A stretch of 64,000 nucleotides of DNA from Seiridium cupressi (taxonomy: Eukaryota; Ascomycota; Sordariomycetes; Amphisphaeriales; Sporocadaceae). Shown piece by piece: positions 13,549 through 25,545 of this stretch; within the stretch, counting starts at the first letter, position 1, and every line of letters begins with the position of its first letter. The notes beneath the pieces were generated by a model. It made no database searches. It was given only the letters and a program-made list of their open reading frames with translations, and was not told the origin of the DNA. The DNA lies in assembly GCA_036674765.1 (NCBI GenBank), contig JARVKI010000152.1, forward strand, positions 1 to 64,000. Direction: 5' to 3'. Both the position numbers and the translations under genes were made by a program.

Positions 13549-14074
13549 TGTCGGAAGCCTGTATATACTTGTTCTGATCAAATGTCGCCACGATGTCTAT
13601 TAAAGCTTATCCACTCTGTCACACAAAAAAGGACGTGCGCACGCCTCCTTTGTATGGCACCAAATTTAATACATATCCCCTATATTTCCACGTGACACTA
13701 TATAAATAGCTTCATAGTCTGCGCTAAAGAGATCTGGCTTGGCTGATTGTTCAGAGCACGGAGTGGATTAATCAAGCACAGTGGCATTTACCACAGCCGC
13801 GTCTCAAAAAGGTGATTTCTGCACTAAGGCGACCTGAACTGATAACATATCCGAAACAAAAATATTAGATGCATAGTTCCTTTTAAAAAAAAGTGTTTTG
13901 AACTTGTGGACCGTGTTTCAACTAAAATATTTATTTTTCTTGTAATATTATATTTTGGTATTGGTTGGACAATATGCTAGTAACTTACCGCTTCGTGGGG
14001 ATACATACCATATCTGTCTGGCAGTTTCCAAGTGCAAGTCTGATTTCCCACTATCAGAACCGTCATTCAAAACC
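13549..14074. other. Intergenic between convergent genes
   Basis: Space between the esterase (plus) and P450 no. 1 (minus) stop codons. It is AT-rich near 13860-13960 and probably holds both transcription terminators. No gene is seen. Confidence 0.45.
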
Positions 14075-16030
14075 TTATTCCCAAGCCTGAAGGAATTTCA
14101 AAGACCCAGAAAGCTCCTTTCGAATCATCGCAGCATGTTGTTCGCTGCGTGGTTTAATTTGGACCTTGAATGGCAATGGCGCTTGCAGAATGCCAGAGTT
14201 GTAGGCCATATCATCTAATGGTATCGTAATGCCGGTTTCAGGATCGACAGGCTCGCTAAACTCATAAGCCCACAGGAGCTTAGCAGCGATACGCCACATG
14301 TTCCGCTCAGCAAAGTGGATGCCCGGACAAAGACGGCGACCAGCACCGTAGCCATAATGATGTAGAATAGTGTGTCAGTTGGGGTCTCATGTTAATGATG
14401 GTTAACTTATCTCTGTTAGCCCACTCCGGACTTCCTGCATAGTCGTTTGCCAACCTCGGATGTTCGTCATATCGATCCGGGTTGAAAGTTTCGTGGTCAC
14501 GGTACACACTTTCGCTGTGGTGTAGCGCCCATACAGGTACGAATAGTGTTGAGTCCTTAGGAATCAACATGCCCTCATACCAGTCATCTAGAAGGACCAT
14601 CAGTCTTATACGAACCAAAAGTGCCTCACTGAGGTATCTGACCTTGACGAACTCGGTGCGGAAGTCCTGTGACCGCTCTGTCCATGACTTGTTAGATAAT
14701 TTGTATCTAATCATAGCGGACAAACTGGTAACACTCACACCGGACGCCACCTCATTCCCTCTTTCACAACTTGATTGACATAGGGGATTTTGTCGAAGTC
14801 CGTGAACTGGGGAATCTTGTCTGATGAACACACCTTATCGATCTGGGTCTGAGCCTTTTTTTGAACATGGGGATGTTTAGCAAAGGCTAGAATTAGAGTC
14901 AAGATCTGTGCTGCAGTCGTATCTGCGGCACCTTCAACCACTTCTCCGACCAAATTGTTGAATGCATGCTGAGACATGGGGAATCCCTTCTTGCCATAAT
15001 CGTCCAGAAGCGTATCAATGATGCAGTCACGCTTGTCGCCTCTCCCACGACGATCTTCAACAATGCGACGAGCCTTGCTCCAAACGGTGTCGAACACCAC
15101 TCCCGCCGCCATTGCACGCCGTTTCCAGAATGCGAATCTCGTGGGCATCCACCTCAGGAATGGGTACTCATCTACTGGTGGGTTGGCGCCGGCCTCCATT
15201 GCCGCAGTCCACCTGTCCATTACGTCGTAGACGGCCTGTACGTATGTGTCAGAACGCTCAGCCGGGCTTGCATTGGGTACAGGGCATAATGAAGCAGCCT
15301 ACGTACATGTCCCCAAAACGAGTTGAACGTTGGCCCCCGGTGTCCAAAAGCAAGCACAGAAGCCGACGAAGCGGTATACCGTCTTACGTGGTTGAAAAAT
15401 GTGTCTGGTGTGTTCAAAAGATCATTCAACAAAACTGTCGCTCTAGTCAAAGTGTTAGTTAGAATCCATCAAACGTAACTCGTTGATTCGGGGAAGATCT
15501 CACTCGGCTTCCTGTACTAGAGAGTGTTTCTCGTCTAGATTCTTAGGGGAGAAGTTATGTGAGATAACTTTGCGCTTCTCACGCCAAGTTGCATCCATTT
15601 GTTCCAACGCAATATGATCGCCTTGGGTTACTAATTTGCCGACATAGCTAGCTGGACGGTCCGAGTAGATGGCGCCTTTTCTGTCTAATAAGGAGTGAAT
15701 GGCTTTTCGATCGCAGAGCACAATAATATTGCTTGGCCCGAATTTGAGCGAAAATACCGGACCATACTCTTTGGACCACTCAAGGAATCTTTGTATGTGT
15801 CAGAAAAGAATATTATGAAAGCTCGTTGTGTATGTTGCCTACTTAGCGTATAGACCGCTCGAAGGAATTTGATGAAAATTGCCCAGTATGGGAATAGTCG
15901 GGGGTCCTTTAGGCATTCGAGGGTCTCTTTTGCCAATTTGCTGTAGCCGATGGATGCCCCAAATCAAGACCAAGCCTAGTACAAGCCCGATAAACTTGGC
16001 ATCACGCATGACGCCAACAAAGACCTCCAT
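14075..16030 (-). pseudogene. Cytochrome P450 no. 1, last 3' splice site apparently lost
   Basis: Minus-strand exons 16030-15843, 15788-15504, 15442-15307, 15235-14739, 14677-14643, 14587-14407 and a last exon of about 14372-14075 give a microsomal P450 of about 540 codons. It has an N-terminal membrane anchor (FIGLVLGLVLIWGI), a proline-rich hinge (KGPPTIPILGN), the I-helix EGAADTTAAQ, a PERF-like FNPDRY and the heme loop YGYGAGRRLCPG. Exons 2, 5 and 6 have exactly the lengths found in P450 no. 2 (285, 35 and 181 bp). The final intron has a donor-like GTTAAC and a branch-like CTGAC, but no AG before the HHYGYG frame resumes. Reading through loses the heme cysteine, so the gene is probably inactive unless an unusual splice is used. 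The substrate is unknown. Confidence 0.75.
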
Positions 16031-16629
16031 ATTGTGGACTGGGAGAACGACTGTGAGAAGTTAATCACAAACAACAATAAAGGTGTTTGAAAAAGCCCCA
16101 TAGCGCATGTATAATGGTGTGGTCTTTATCAACGCCAACCCCTGATAATTGGTGGTCTACTGGTTAGCCTTTTGGTATAGCGGGGCATCCTCGGTATAAC
16201 CTGCGCATCGACTTCGATTTAGGCGGAAATGCGCCGTATGTACGTCGCAACCGGACTACTATGTGACAGCGCACGCGACAAGGAACAATCTCGTTATTTC
16301 TGGTTGCCTGTCCTCTGAAACGGTTGTGGAGGGGACAAGAGAAAAGACGGGCTAGCGGTAAAACCACCGAGATTCATTCGGTAGATATTGGCACGGTCGC
16401 TGTCGGATTATGCCGAGACTGCATTGAAAAATGTAAGTCTGCCCGAACGACTCTTTACGAAATACATTAGTATTGCTAAGCCTCTCAAGTTCAAGCTACA
16501 TGACCAGCATTGTTATCATTTTGTGACAATCGATGAGACTTTCCTCACCTGCGCGGCCTATTTATTTTATTGTTGATTTTCCCAGCTTCGGGAAAGACTT
16601 GAAATCTGCTACGAATCTCAACAGTAGCC
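16031..16629. promoter_or_regulatory. Divergent promoter region between P450 no. 1 and SDR 1
   Basis: A 599-bp gap between two outward-facing start codons, the usual form of a shared bidirectional promoter in fungal clusters. No convincing TATA box was found. A pyrimidine-rich run lies just before the SDR start. Confidence 0.4.
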
Positions 16630-17525
16630 ATGGCTGATAAACCACTAGACGGAAAAGTTGCGTTAGTGACAGGTGCTTCGTCTGGAATGGGCCGAGCGAC
16701 AGCTCTGCTTCTTGCAAGACATGGCGCAAAAATCATCTGCTGCGATTTGAAAGCGGAAGCCAACTCAAAGGGATTCGAAGCCGATCTTGAAAAAACCACT
16801 ACTCAGCTGATTGAGCAAAACGGTGCTGAAGCCACTTTTTTCAAAGTCGATATTTCCAACTTTAACGAGGTTGAAGAAGCATTTGGTGGTGCCATTGCAG
16901 TAAGAAGTCACAGCCCTGGAGCTAGACTTCCCGAATTGAAAAAGAACAAGGATAGCTGACCCTGTCACGCCAGAAATTTGGCCGTCTCGATATTCTTGTC
17001 AACTGCGCAGGTTACTGGGCCCCTTTTCGACCGTTTGTCGAAGAGGACGACGACTTATGGGCAAAGATGCTGGCGGTGAACGTCGCCGGAACTTCCAAGG
17101 CGTGTCGACTCGCCTTGAAACAGTTCCTGAAGCAGGATGTGGACCCTGCATGGGGCAGCCGTGGCCGTATTGTGAACATATCATCCTGCGCCGCCAATAT
17201 TGCATTTGCTGGTGAGGCGGCATATTCGGCTTCCAAGGCTGCTATTAACCATCTGACACGTGCCGCCGCCATCGACCACGCCAAGGACTATGTAAACTTC
17301 AACTGCATCGCACCGGGTGTAGTGGAGACTGGCATGGCCCGTGGCAATCTAGAAGACAGCCAAATTGTCAAGCTTATGAAGGACGCAACGCCGTGGCCAA
17401 GACTGGGCAATGTTGATGATATCGCGGGAGGTGTACTTTACTTCTGCCTACCTGCGTCACAGTGGGTGACAGGCCAGGTCATAGCTATTGACGGTGGCAT
17501 GACATTGGGGGTGCCCGGCAACTGA
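16630..17525 (+). CDS. Short-chain dehydrogenase/reductase 1
   Basis: Two exons (16630-16899, 16974-17525) with a 74-bp intron give 273 residues. The classical SDR fingerprint is complete. The nucleotide-binding TGASSGMG is near residue 15. An aspartate follows beta-strand 2 (ICCDLKAE), favouring NAD(H). NCAG replaces NNAG. Catalytic Ser is in NISSCAA and the Tyr-x-x-x-Lys pair is in YSASK. The C-terminus ends in the usual TGQVIAIDGG. It oxidises or reduces a hydroxyl/carbonyl group of a small molecule. It faces away from P450 no. 1. A role as cis-diol or alcohol dehydrogenase in the aromatic pathway is plausible but not shown. Confidence 0.88.
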
Positions 17526-18499
17526 GCCGGTGCATATTGAGCCCACGTTAGATATTTCGCTATCAATACATCCGTAAACTGATAAGCACTGCAGGGATTG
17601 TTTAACAGCTACCGATATTTCTTCAAAGCTATTCAAGAGCAGCTTTCCATCCTGTCTCTTCATGCCTGCAGTTTGTGGAGTTGTCACTTTTAGTTCGCTT
17701 TAGCCGGCTTATCGTGACTAGACGACTTTGCAAACGGAGCAACGTGCTGTTGGTTTGACTGTATATCGTGTAAATGGAACCACCCCAGACTCTGTCTCAT
17801 GAACATAACCTGACACAATGTTTCAGAGCACACAAATAATTGCAATACATCAATGCGGTGAAGGAGCCGACTACAACCTCCGCCGAATACTGCGTCATTA
17901 GTCCCGCAGGAGCCTACTTCGCACGATAGGGCCGTCTTGGATTCTGCTCAGCGGACGGTTTCCTGTAAGCAGCAATATACGCCCATTGGAGTTCGTTCAC
18001 TCTTTGTTTGCAGGCAAGAACCTTTAAAATTCGTGCATGTATCAGTCGCTTACTATTTCTGAGGTAAGTATTACATTTATGGCGCCAGAGCCGCACTGAT
18101 TTCGGGTAAATTATAACCATGGATTTCAGACGCATGAAAGAGGTGGGCCATGTATTTTCCACATCGTGGATGTAGTATTGTCAGCATGATAAGACGAGCT
18201 CCGTCTCCTCAATCTCGTTCAGGCCGCACTAACTTCGGTTTGTATAGTCGCATCAGATGTTTCTCTGACTTTACCGCTCCACTATCAACCCACCGAACGA
18301 AAACGAATGCTTCCATGTTTCCGCTCAGAGGTTCTTACCTCATCAAAGACCATTTTTATTACACATATGAATAGTCTGTAGAAGAAGACTACTAATGGCA
18401 GCATACCCAAGTTGATTTAATGTTGGCCCTTGTACTGACGTTCGGATTCGAAGTGCAAGCTCGAAATTTCTTCCATATAGTCACGCGAGCCGATCCGTC
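17526..18499. other. Intergenic region
   Basis: Holds the 3' end of SDR 1 and the promoter of the flavin monooxygenase. Only short, unrecognised frames are present. Confidence 0.45.
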
Positions 18500-20735
18500 A
18501 TGAATTCCCACGTTCAAGAGTCGAGCCCTCAGGGGCCAACTCCCACCGAGTCTCTACAGCGCGCCGGGAGTACTTTTTCGTCCACGGGCGGCTACACTAG
18601 TGCTCAAAGCAGCGACCATGTAAAGCAACAACCAAATGGCGACACAAGTAATTCGGCTTCCACCGTTGAAGAAGAGGCCCCGAAGCCAGTGGAAACGAAG
18701 GTTTTAATCATCGGTGCAGGCCCGGCAGGGGCTTCGCTAGCGTGCTTCCTCGCCAGCTATGGTAAGGCATATATTCAGGACTGGGTTAACTTTGCATCCG
18801 TGATCTAATAAGCTGTAGGCATCAAGGGACTGATGATTAGTAACGCTCCAGGGACGGCGAACACGCCCCGCGCCCATATCACAAATATGGCAGCATTAGG
18901 TTCGTCCACGAAAAGCCATCTGCGGATCTGTCACAATAAGCGCAGGGATAACCAAGTTAGCGCACAGAGTGCCTACGAGACATCGGGCTTGACAAAGAAA
19001 TGACGAGAGTTGCGTCTGATGGCGACTGCATGGTCCACACTCGATGGTGTCATAGCATGGCGGGCGAAGAGTACGCTCGAATTCACTCGTGGGGTAATGG
19101 GCCCAAAAGGAAGGTGAGCGATTCTGTGGCGCTTTACTGGATAGACAAGAGCAAAATGAAGAGATCTGACAAAACGGCTCAAGGGGGACTATGAGCTTGC
19201 CAGCCCGTGTGCACCTATCGACCTACCACAAACAAACCTTGAGCCGATTCTGGTGCGCCACGCAATTCAACACGGATTCAACACTCGATTTGATACGACC
19301 CTGCTCTGCTTTGAGGAGGCAGGGGACATGATCAAAGCTACAGTGTTGGACAATATTTCCGGCCAGAAGTTTCAAATTCATACAAAATATCTGTTTGGTG
19401 CCGATGGTGCGCGAAGCAAAGTTGTCAGACATTTGGATCTGCCCCTTTGTGCAAAGCCCGGACAGGGTGTGGCAATCAATGTACTGGTCAAGACGGACTT
19501 GTCGCATCTCGTAAAACACCGACGAGGAAACTTGCACTGGGTTATGCAGCCGGACCGTGAACATCCAGCATTTGGTTGGCAAGGTATAGTGCGTATGGTG
19601 AAGCCTTGGAACGAGTGGATGTTCATTTTGTTGCCGACTCAGGATTTCGACAAGCACACCCAGCCGTCTGAGAACGAATATCGCAAGAGAGTCCAGGAGT
19701 TCATCGGCGATGACACACCTGCGGAAATTCTCAACATTTCCAAGTGGTTCATTAATGAGATAGTTGCTGAAGAATATTCGCGGGGGAACATGTGAGTTTC
19801 GCTGGACCCAATCGGGCTTGGGCGATGTATACGCGCTGATCTGGCGATTGCTATCTAGTTTCTGCCTTGGCGACGCGGTTCACAGGCACCCCCCCATGAA
19901 CGGTTTGGGATCAAATACTTGTATTCAAGATGCCTTCAACCTGGCCTGGAAGATTGCCTACGTCGAGCAAGGTTTGGCTCCGCAGTCGCTACTATCCACC
20001 TACAGCGTCGAGAGACAGCCTGTGGGCCAGTCTATTGTTACGCGGGCAAATGATGGATTCCGTGACCACTACAAGATCTGGGAGTCCATGGGCACTGTTC
20101 TCGAGGATGTTGCAAGCCGCAGGAAGATCATGGAGCAGCTACAGGCACCGTCGCCGGAAGGTCAAAAGCGGCGCCTTGCCTTCCAGGACGCCATCGAGCA
20201 AACGACACACGAGTTTAACGGTCTAGGTGTCGAAATGGGCCAGTTATACAATGGGTCAGGAATATACACTGCTGATGAGCCACGGCCGTACGAGCGAAGC
20301 GGTCGCGCAAAAGCGAACGATACCCTCTACTATGAGCCAAGCACATATCCCGGTTGCCGCCTGCCTCACGTCTGGCTGAATAAAGCCATGCCCACCGAAC
20401 CAAAGTCAACGATCGACCTCGTGGGCCACGGCGCCTTCACATTGCTCACCGGCATCGGTGGTCATGACTGGAAATCAGCGGCCGACAAGGCATCGTCCCA
20501 GCTGGGAGTGACAATCGGGGTACACTCGATTGGATTTCGACAGGATTGGGAGGATGTGTATTTCGATTGGGCAAGCCGACGTGGTGTTGAGGAGTCGGGG
20601 GCGGTTCTGGTGCGTCCAGATCGATTCGTCGCTTGGCGGGCGCCAGTGGTGCTGGGCAGCGAAGAGACATGTGGTGTCAAGCTGCTGCAGGTGATGCGCT
20701 CTGTTCTTGGACACGATGCACAGCCCTGTACCTAG
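18500..20735 (+). CDS. FAD-dependent aromatic monooxygenase (phenol hydroxylase-like)
   Basis: Five exons (18500-18761, 18819-18899, 18968-19113, 19184-19791, 19859-20735) join in phase to 657 residues, a usual length for phenol 2-monooxygenase and chlorophenol hydroxylase relatives. An unusual Ser/Gln-rich tail of about 65 residues comes before the FAD site VLIIGAGPAGASLACFLA. The DG motif is YLFGADGARSK, and the second FAD motif is FCLGDAVHRHPPMNGLGS. The C-terminal part has the thioredoxin-like fold expected for the class (IDLVGHGAFTLLTGIGG ... VLVRPDRFVAWR). Such enzymes use NAD(P)H and O2 to add a hydroxyl next to a phenolic OH, giving a catechol. No inactivating change is seen. It lies directly upstream of the regulator and could supply the substrate of the extradiol dioxygenase. 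Confidence 0.9.
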
Positions 20736-21243
20736 CCTCGCAGTGTAAACAGGTGAAACGTGTTAGCACGGGATAATTACCTAGCAAGATACAAGGCGCA
20801 GAAATACCCCGAAATTGGCCCATGGTCTCTTATTGTCCACTACGTGTCTTGGCGCCGCACTTGGGTGAATACCCGGCGACGGCCCCGAAACCGCACCCGT
20901 GCGGTTAGTTGTGATTGGTGGTAGACGGTGTGGGGTAACCATGCTATAATAGGGTCGGCTGTCAAACCCGAGCGCCTCTTGAGCATGGCGGTGATTGAGA
21001 CTCTGGGGAAGTCTCCGGAACCTGGGGAAGTCTCCGGAACCACGGTAAGGCGGGGTAGGATCCCAGTGATGCAGGTTTTAGCGGCATGTTCCTCCCCGCA
21101 AGCAAGCTCACAGTACCGATCGTCTCTGGCTCATCTCTCTGTAGTTGGAGCCAGTTCTCTAGCGAACATGCTCCGTTAAACACCACGCGTCGGCTGGGTT
21201 ATCGCGATCCAAGGCCTGCTGTGAAGAGTACCATTCGTCACCA
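20736..21243. promoter_or_regulatory. Regulator promoter region with tandem repeat
   Basis: This 508-bp gap separates the monooxygenase stop from the regulator start. It holds a perfect tandem duplication (listed separately) and a TATAATAG-like motif near 20945. Confidence 0.45.
21004..21041 (+). repeat. Perfect tandem 19-bp repeat with TCCGGA palindromes
   Basis: TGGGGAAGTCTCCGGAACC occurs twice head to tail without a mismatch, at 21004-21022 and 21023-21041, about 200 bp before the Zn2Cys6 start codon. Each unit holds TCCGGA, an inverted pair of CCG/CGG triplets of the kind bound by Zn2Cys6 proteins. It could be an autoregulatory operator; this is inference from position and motif. Confidence 0.6.
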
Positions 21244-24200
21244 ATGACGCCGTATCAGGATGAGTGGCAGCCGAAGACGGCCTGCCATCTCTGTCGTAGG
21301 TACGTATCACTTCCCCAGGTCCAGTGTGACGAAAACTACCGGTAGAAGACTGATCTGTCTGCTCGAAAATAGGCGAAAGATCAAGTGGTGAGTGTGAAAA
21401 GATGCCCACTTTCGCAGTCGTCAGCACCAGTGTCTAACAAGGTCACCATCCAGTGACCGTTCATTTCCCACATGTTCCGAATGCGATCAACGAGAACAGA
21501 TCTGCAGCTATCCTTCCGGTACACTAAAACCGGGACCCAAGCTGGGTACGAATCAGCATATCACGGTGCCGTGCAGTACTTGGTTTTGCTAACCTCTCAA
21601 AGGCACGGTCCATCGTCGGAAGAGACAGAAGAAAGATCGCTCTGGCGGCGAGTATCGCTCGGACACGGATGCAAGTCCGGCGCAACAGACAAATAGGAAT
21701 GACTTTGACTTCACCGAGCCTCCAGCGTTGCTCGCTTCTGCTAATTCACCATGTACTTGCTTTTCGTTTGAGAGACCATCATGCACAGGCCAGAGCGAAC
21801 GCGTGAGCTCGCCAGCGACGACCAGTCCCAAGAGACGCTTTGCACAGGACGAGTCGGCCGTCACGCAGGAAGCACCGTTGGCTGTGCATGATATCTCCTT
21901 CATCATGCATCCTTCCCACGAGGGCCTCAGTCCAGGGCGGGATTCTATCATGTCAACCAGCAATGGCTCTCCCGGTCAGAAACCCTTACACATAGCGGAA
22001 TCTTGCTCATCCTTGGGTGTAGATCAATCGACACTAAAGGACGGGTTGGTACCATCTTTTGTAGCACACACGCGGTTGGCTAATCGATCTGCAGCATCAA
22101 GCTTTTTTTCGACAATATGGTTGCCATAAACATTCTTCATGAGCCTACCTTTTGGGAACGACTCAATGGGATTGGTTCGGCGCCACAGTTACATGCTCTA
22201 CTAGCCGCAATGCTCGCATTTGCTGCTAGGTTCTACCCGACGGCTGTTGGCTGTTACACTCGGGCCGATATTGGAAACCAGGAGGTCAGCCCGCTTCAGC
22301 CTGCCCACTTGCTCGATCTTGCATTTAGCAAAGTCGATGAAGCATTGAAGGAATGTGATGACGATGCGCCGCCCTTGTGCATATTGCAAGCACTCATCCT
22401 TGCCACGCATTGCCAGCTTACGCACGGCGTTCGTGGCAAAGCCTGGAGATCGTTGGGAATGTGCATCAGATTAGGGTATGAGCTGAATTTGCATCTAGTA
22501 GATGCTGACCGCTTGGTAAATTACCCTCAAGGCACCGATTCACGGTTGTGGACTGAGGATGAGGAGAAGCGTCGTGCCTGGTGGGCAATCTGGGAGATGG
22601 ACGTATTCGGAAGTACGATACGGCGGACGCGTCCGGCAATGGATTGGACCCAGATGGAAACATTCCTTCCAGTCGAAGACCAAGACTGGTTTGATGAACA
22701 GCCCAGACCAAGCTGCTTTATGGATCTTAGTCCTCTCCATCGCTGGAAATCACTCCAAGCATGTGGAAATGAATCACCCAAGGCTTGGTTCTTGGTGATC
22801 AACTCGCTCATGAAAGAGGCTCAGGTGATCTCGAGTCCCAGAAGTACCCCACGAAAACCATCGCCGGGAGATTGGCAACAGGCGAGAGACAATGACAGGA
22901 ACCAGTCATCGGGGAAGACAGGAGAATTTGCGGAAGAGTCCTCGAGCAAGCTAGAGCTTCTAGCCAACTCGATGCATTGCTTTACATTATCCTTGCCCAA
23001 ACATCTCCAATACCATAACCAATATCTATCATTCGATTCCAGAGGTCCAGGCGAGCTAATCTCTCCGAGACAGCTTCACTGCGGCATACATAACATTTAT
23101 GTTATGACACAGCTTGCTAGGCTCATGATCTATCGGTACGGTGTATTTGGCGCGCAAAGGTCGCATGTTCAGAGGTTCGGTACATATTTGAGGGCGGACG
23201 GTACCACCACTGGGAGTTCAACGACAACAAAACTGACGCCGAATGAAAAGCTTGGATCAAGAGCAGCAGCAACGCCCTACGATGTTGAGAATCTAGCCTT
23301 GCCGATGTATTTCGAGGCTACGGACAATATCCTTTCCATCATTAGCCGGAGCAGCCAGAACCACATCAAGCATATCAACCCATTCCTTGCCAGCACTGTC
23401 TGGCTCGCCTCGGCCGTGCAATTGTTTAGGATGCATCTAACCCAGGGGGAACTAAGCCGCACTTTGATCAAATCCAAATTTGAAGCCCTGTACATGACTT
23501 ATAAGCGATGTGTCTCGTTTTGGGATGTTCAGACAGCGCTTCAGCAAAATCTGCAGGCGCTGGAAGCGCAACTGACGGGATCTGAGACGTCCATTCGGCC
23601 TAACAACTTTTCCCCGATCAATACCGAGGTCCCTGGACCACGGGCTTCATCTTGTCAACGTACAAACGAAGGACAAGTAGGTTCTGGATCTTACGCCTAC
23701 GACGGTCAGCAAACTCTACTATCTACGAATGTTTTGTCCGTCTGCAATGCTGACCAATTGTGCTTTTGTTAGGCATGGAAAACGCAGCGCCCGTTGAGAC
23801 TAATCGCGAATGCACCCACGATGATGACATACCGTCGCTTCTAGTCAATAGCACAGCTAATCAGAAACTTTCATCGAGGTTCGATACCACAGACAGCCAA
23901 AGATGGCCAGCGCGAGGTCTGCGGTTCCCGCAGCAGCAGCAAGAACCTCTCCCTGAGACTTCACTCCCGGCAGCATTGAGTGAAATACCGCAATGCTTGT
24001 TGCACATGCAGAACTCAGCGACAGATACGCAGGGCACGTCATCTACACATTGCATGCATATATCACCCCAAATGGAACGTCAAAGGCCGCCCACAAGAGA
24101 CCATGGCGCAAATGACCAATTCAACCAGGTTCTTAGTCACATTGATTCCGATAGCGGTTTGTTCGAGCCCGTTTCCAGGATGGGCCAGTCATCGCAGACG

Positions 24201-24296
24201 GCTCCTGGGTTCTCACTTTCAGATAGCACTCAGTTCGGGGATATCAGCTTTCCATTTGACATCCATGATTTAATCTCTGGGTTTCCAAGCTACTAG
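21244..24296 (+). CDS. Zn2Cys6 transcription factor with fungal-specific TF domain
   Basis: Six exons (21244-21299, 21373-21387, 21454-21545, 21603-22044, 22095-23704, 23773-24296) join in phase to 912 residues. The zinc cluster is assembled from three exons: ACHLCRR, then a 15-nt microexon giving RKIK and most of the third cysteine codon, then CDRSFPTCSECDQREQICSYP, read here in two segments across the splice. All six cysteines are present. After a serine-rich linker comes the fungal_trans middle-homology region (IKLFFDNMVAINILHEPTFW, later RAWWAIWEMD). The tail is Gln/Ser-rich. It should act in the nucleus as the pathway-specific regulator of the cluster. The last intron (23705-23772) rests on phase alone. 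No damage is seen. Confidence 0.88.
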
Positions 24297-25545
24297 GTAG
24301 AATATGTCAAATAATGTACACTTTCAATCCACATTGAATTGAATGATATGCAACTCGAAAAAGTGAATTTCTCATTTTGAAACTTCTTTGCCAAGGCTAA
24401 TTCCAGTGATTAATGAGGTCTATTACCACTTCAAGATTACGCAATTGAAGAACAACCTGTAACAAGTGGTATCAGGCAACTCATCTTTCCTTTAGCAGTT
24501 ACAAACTTCCGGCGGAAGTTCTTACATGCTTGAGCCCTATTCTGGGATCGCGCGTATCCTCACTTGGGCCTTCAGAGTACTGTATACGTCAAACAACGTT
24601 GCGCACGCGACGGCATTGAACTGCCCATAACATGTGTCGAGTCTCAGCCGAGGTCCAAAGCGATAACAGACCGAGCTATACGACAGCCTAACTGTCGCTC
24701 AAGTCATAGTAATACCAACGCACGGCAGTTGATGTCGGAAATGATGGATGCATGAAACAAGCATGTTCAGTAACTCGGCAGACTCGTATGACGACACCAA
24801 GCAGAATCTGAATCAAGTTCAGCAGTTCTGATGGCTCTCGCACATACCCCAGGCCGGCATCGCCCGCTGCGCATGATCCAAATCAAGGCGCAACTCATGC
24901 GCCAGGGTGTCGGGATTATCCCATGATCGGCAAACACCGAGTTTCGATATTGACCCCAAGACGGTACTTAGCCAGCCGACCAATCATAAGGCTAGGACTT
25001 TTGAACCAGCTGCAAATCCACTTTAACCTATTCAGTCTAAAAAGCTATTAATTCATTTACCGAATCAGCTGTAACTTTTTACAAACATAATAATATATAT
25101 AAGCAAACAGTGATAGGCGTATGGGTATAGGCGTAAATAATAAGGAAATTAATACCCCCAACCCTCACTCGCTATAGTATCGCCGTGGAAAAGTGGTGTA
25201 ACCCCCCCATTGGCGGCTTGGCTGTACCTTTTCAGCCCAACACACGAAACTCGGTGTATGCCGAATCATGGGATACTGATGAAGCATGCAAAATGGACCA
25301 ATTTCGGAGCCGATCTGCTCAAATTCTTGACACCGGTCGCTAGCTCAAGATGTGAGTGGCATTGAAGGCGAAAACGTAACATCCACAGTCTATGAACGTG
25401 ACGTCAAAATGGTACGAGATAGAAGCGACAATTGTCCGCAGACCTCAGGCGTATATATAGCTCTGCGGCGCTGTCTTCTAACTGGCATGCTCATGCAGTC
25501 ACGCAATTCTCTACTTAACTGGCAAGAAGAAACGAAATCATCTTT
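24297..25545. other. Intergenic region
   Basis: About 1.25 kb without a supported gene. TATATATA at 25452-25459 lies about 90 bp before the next start codon and may be its core promoter. Confidence 0.4.

Noticed and set aside
20446..20714. Three overlapping minus-strand frames under the monooxygenase
   Set aside because: They are reverse-complement shadows of the high-GC coding exon.
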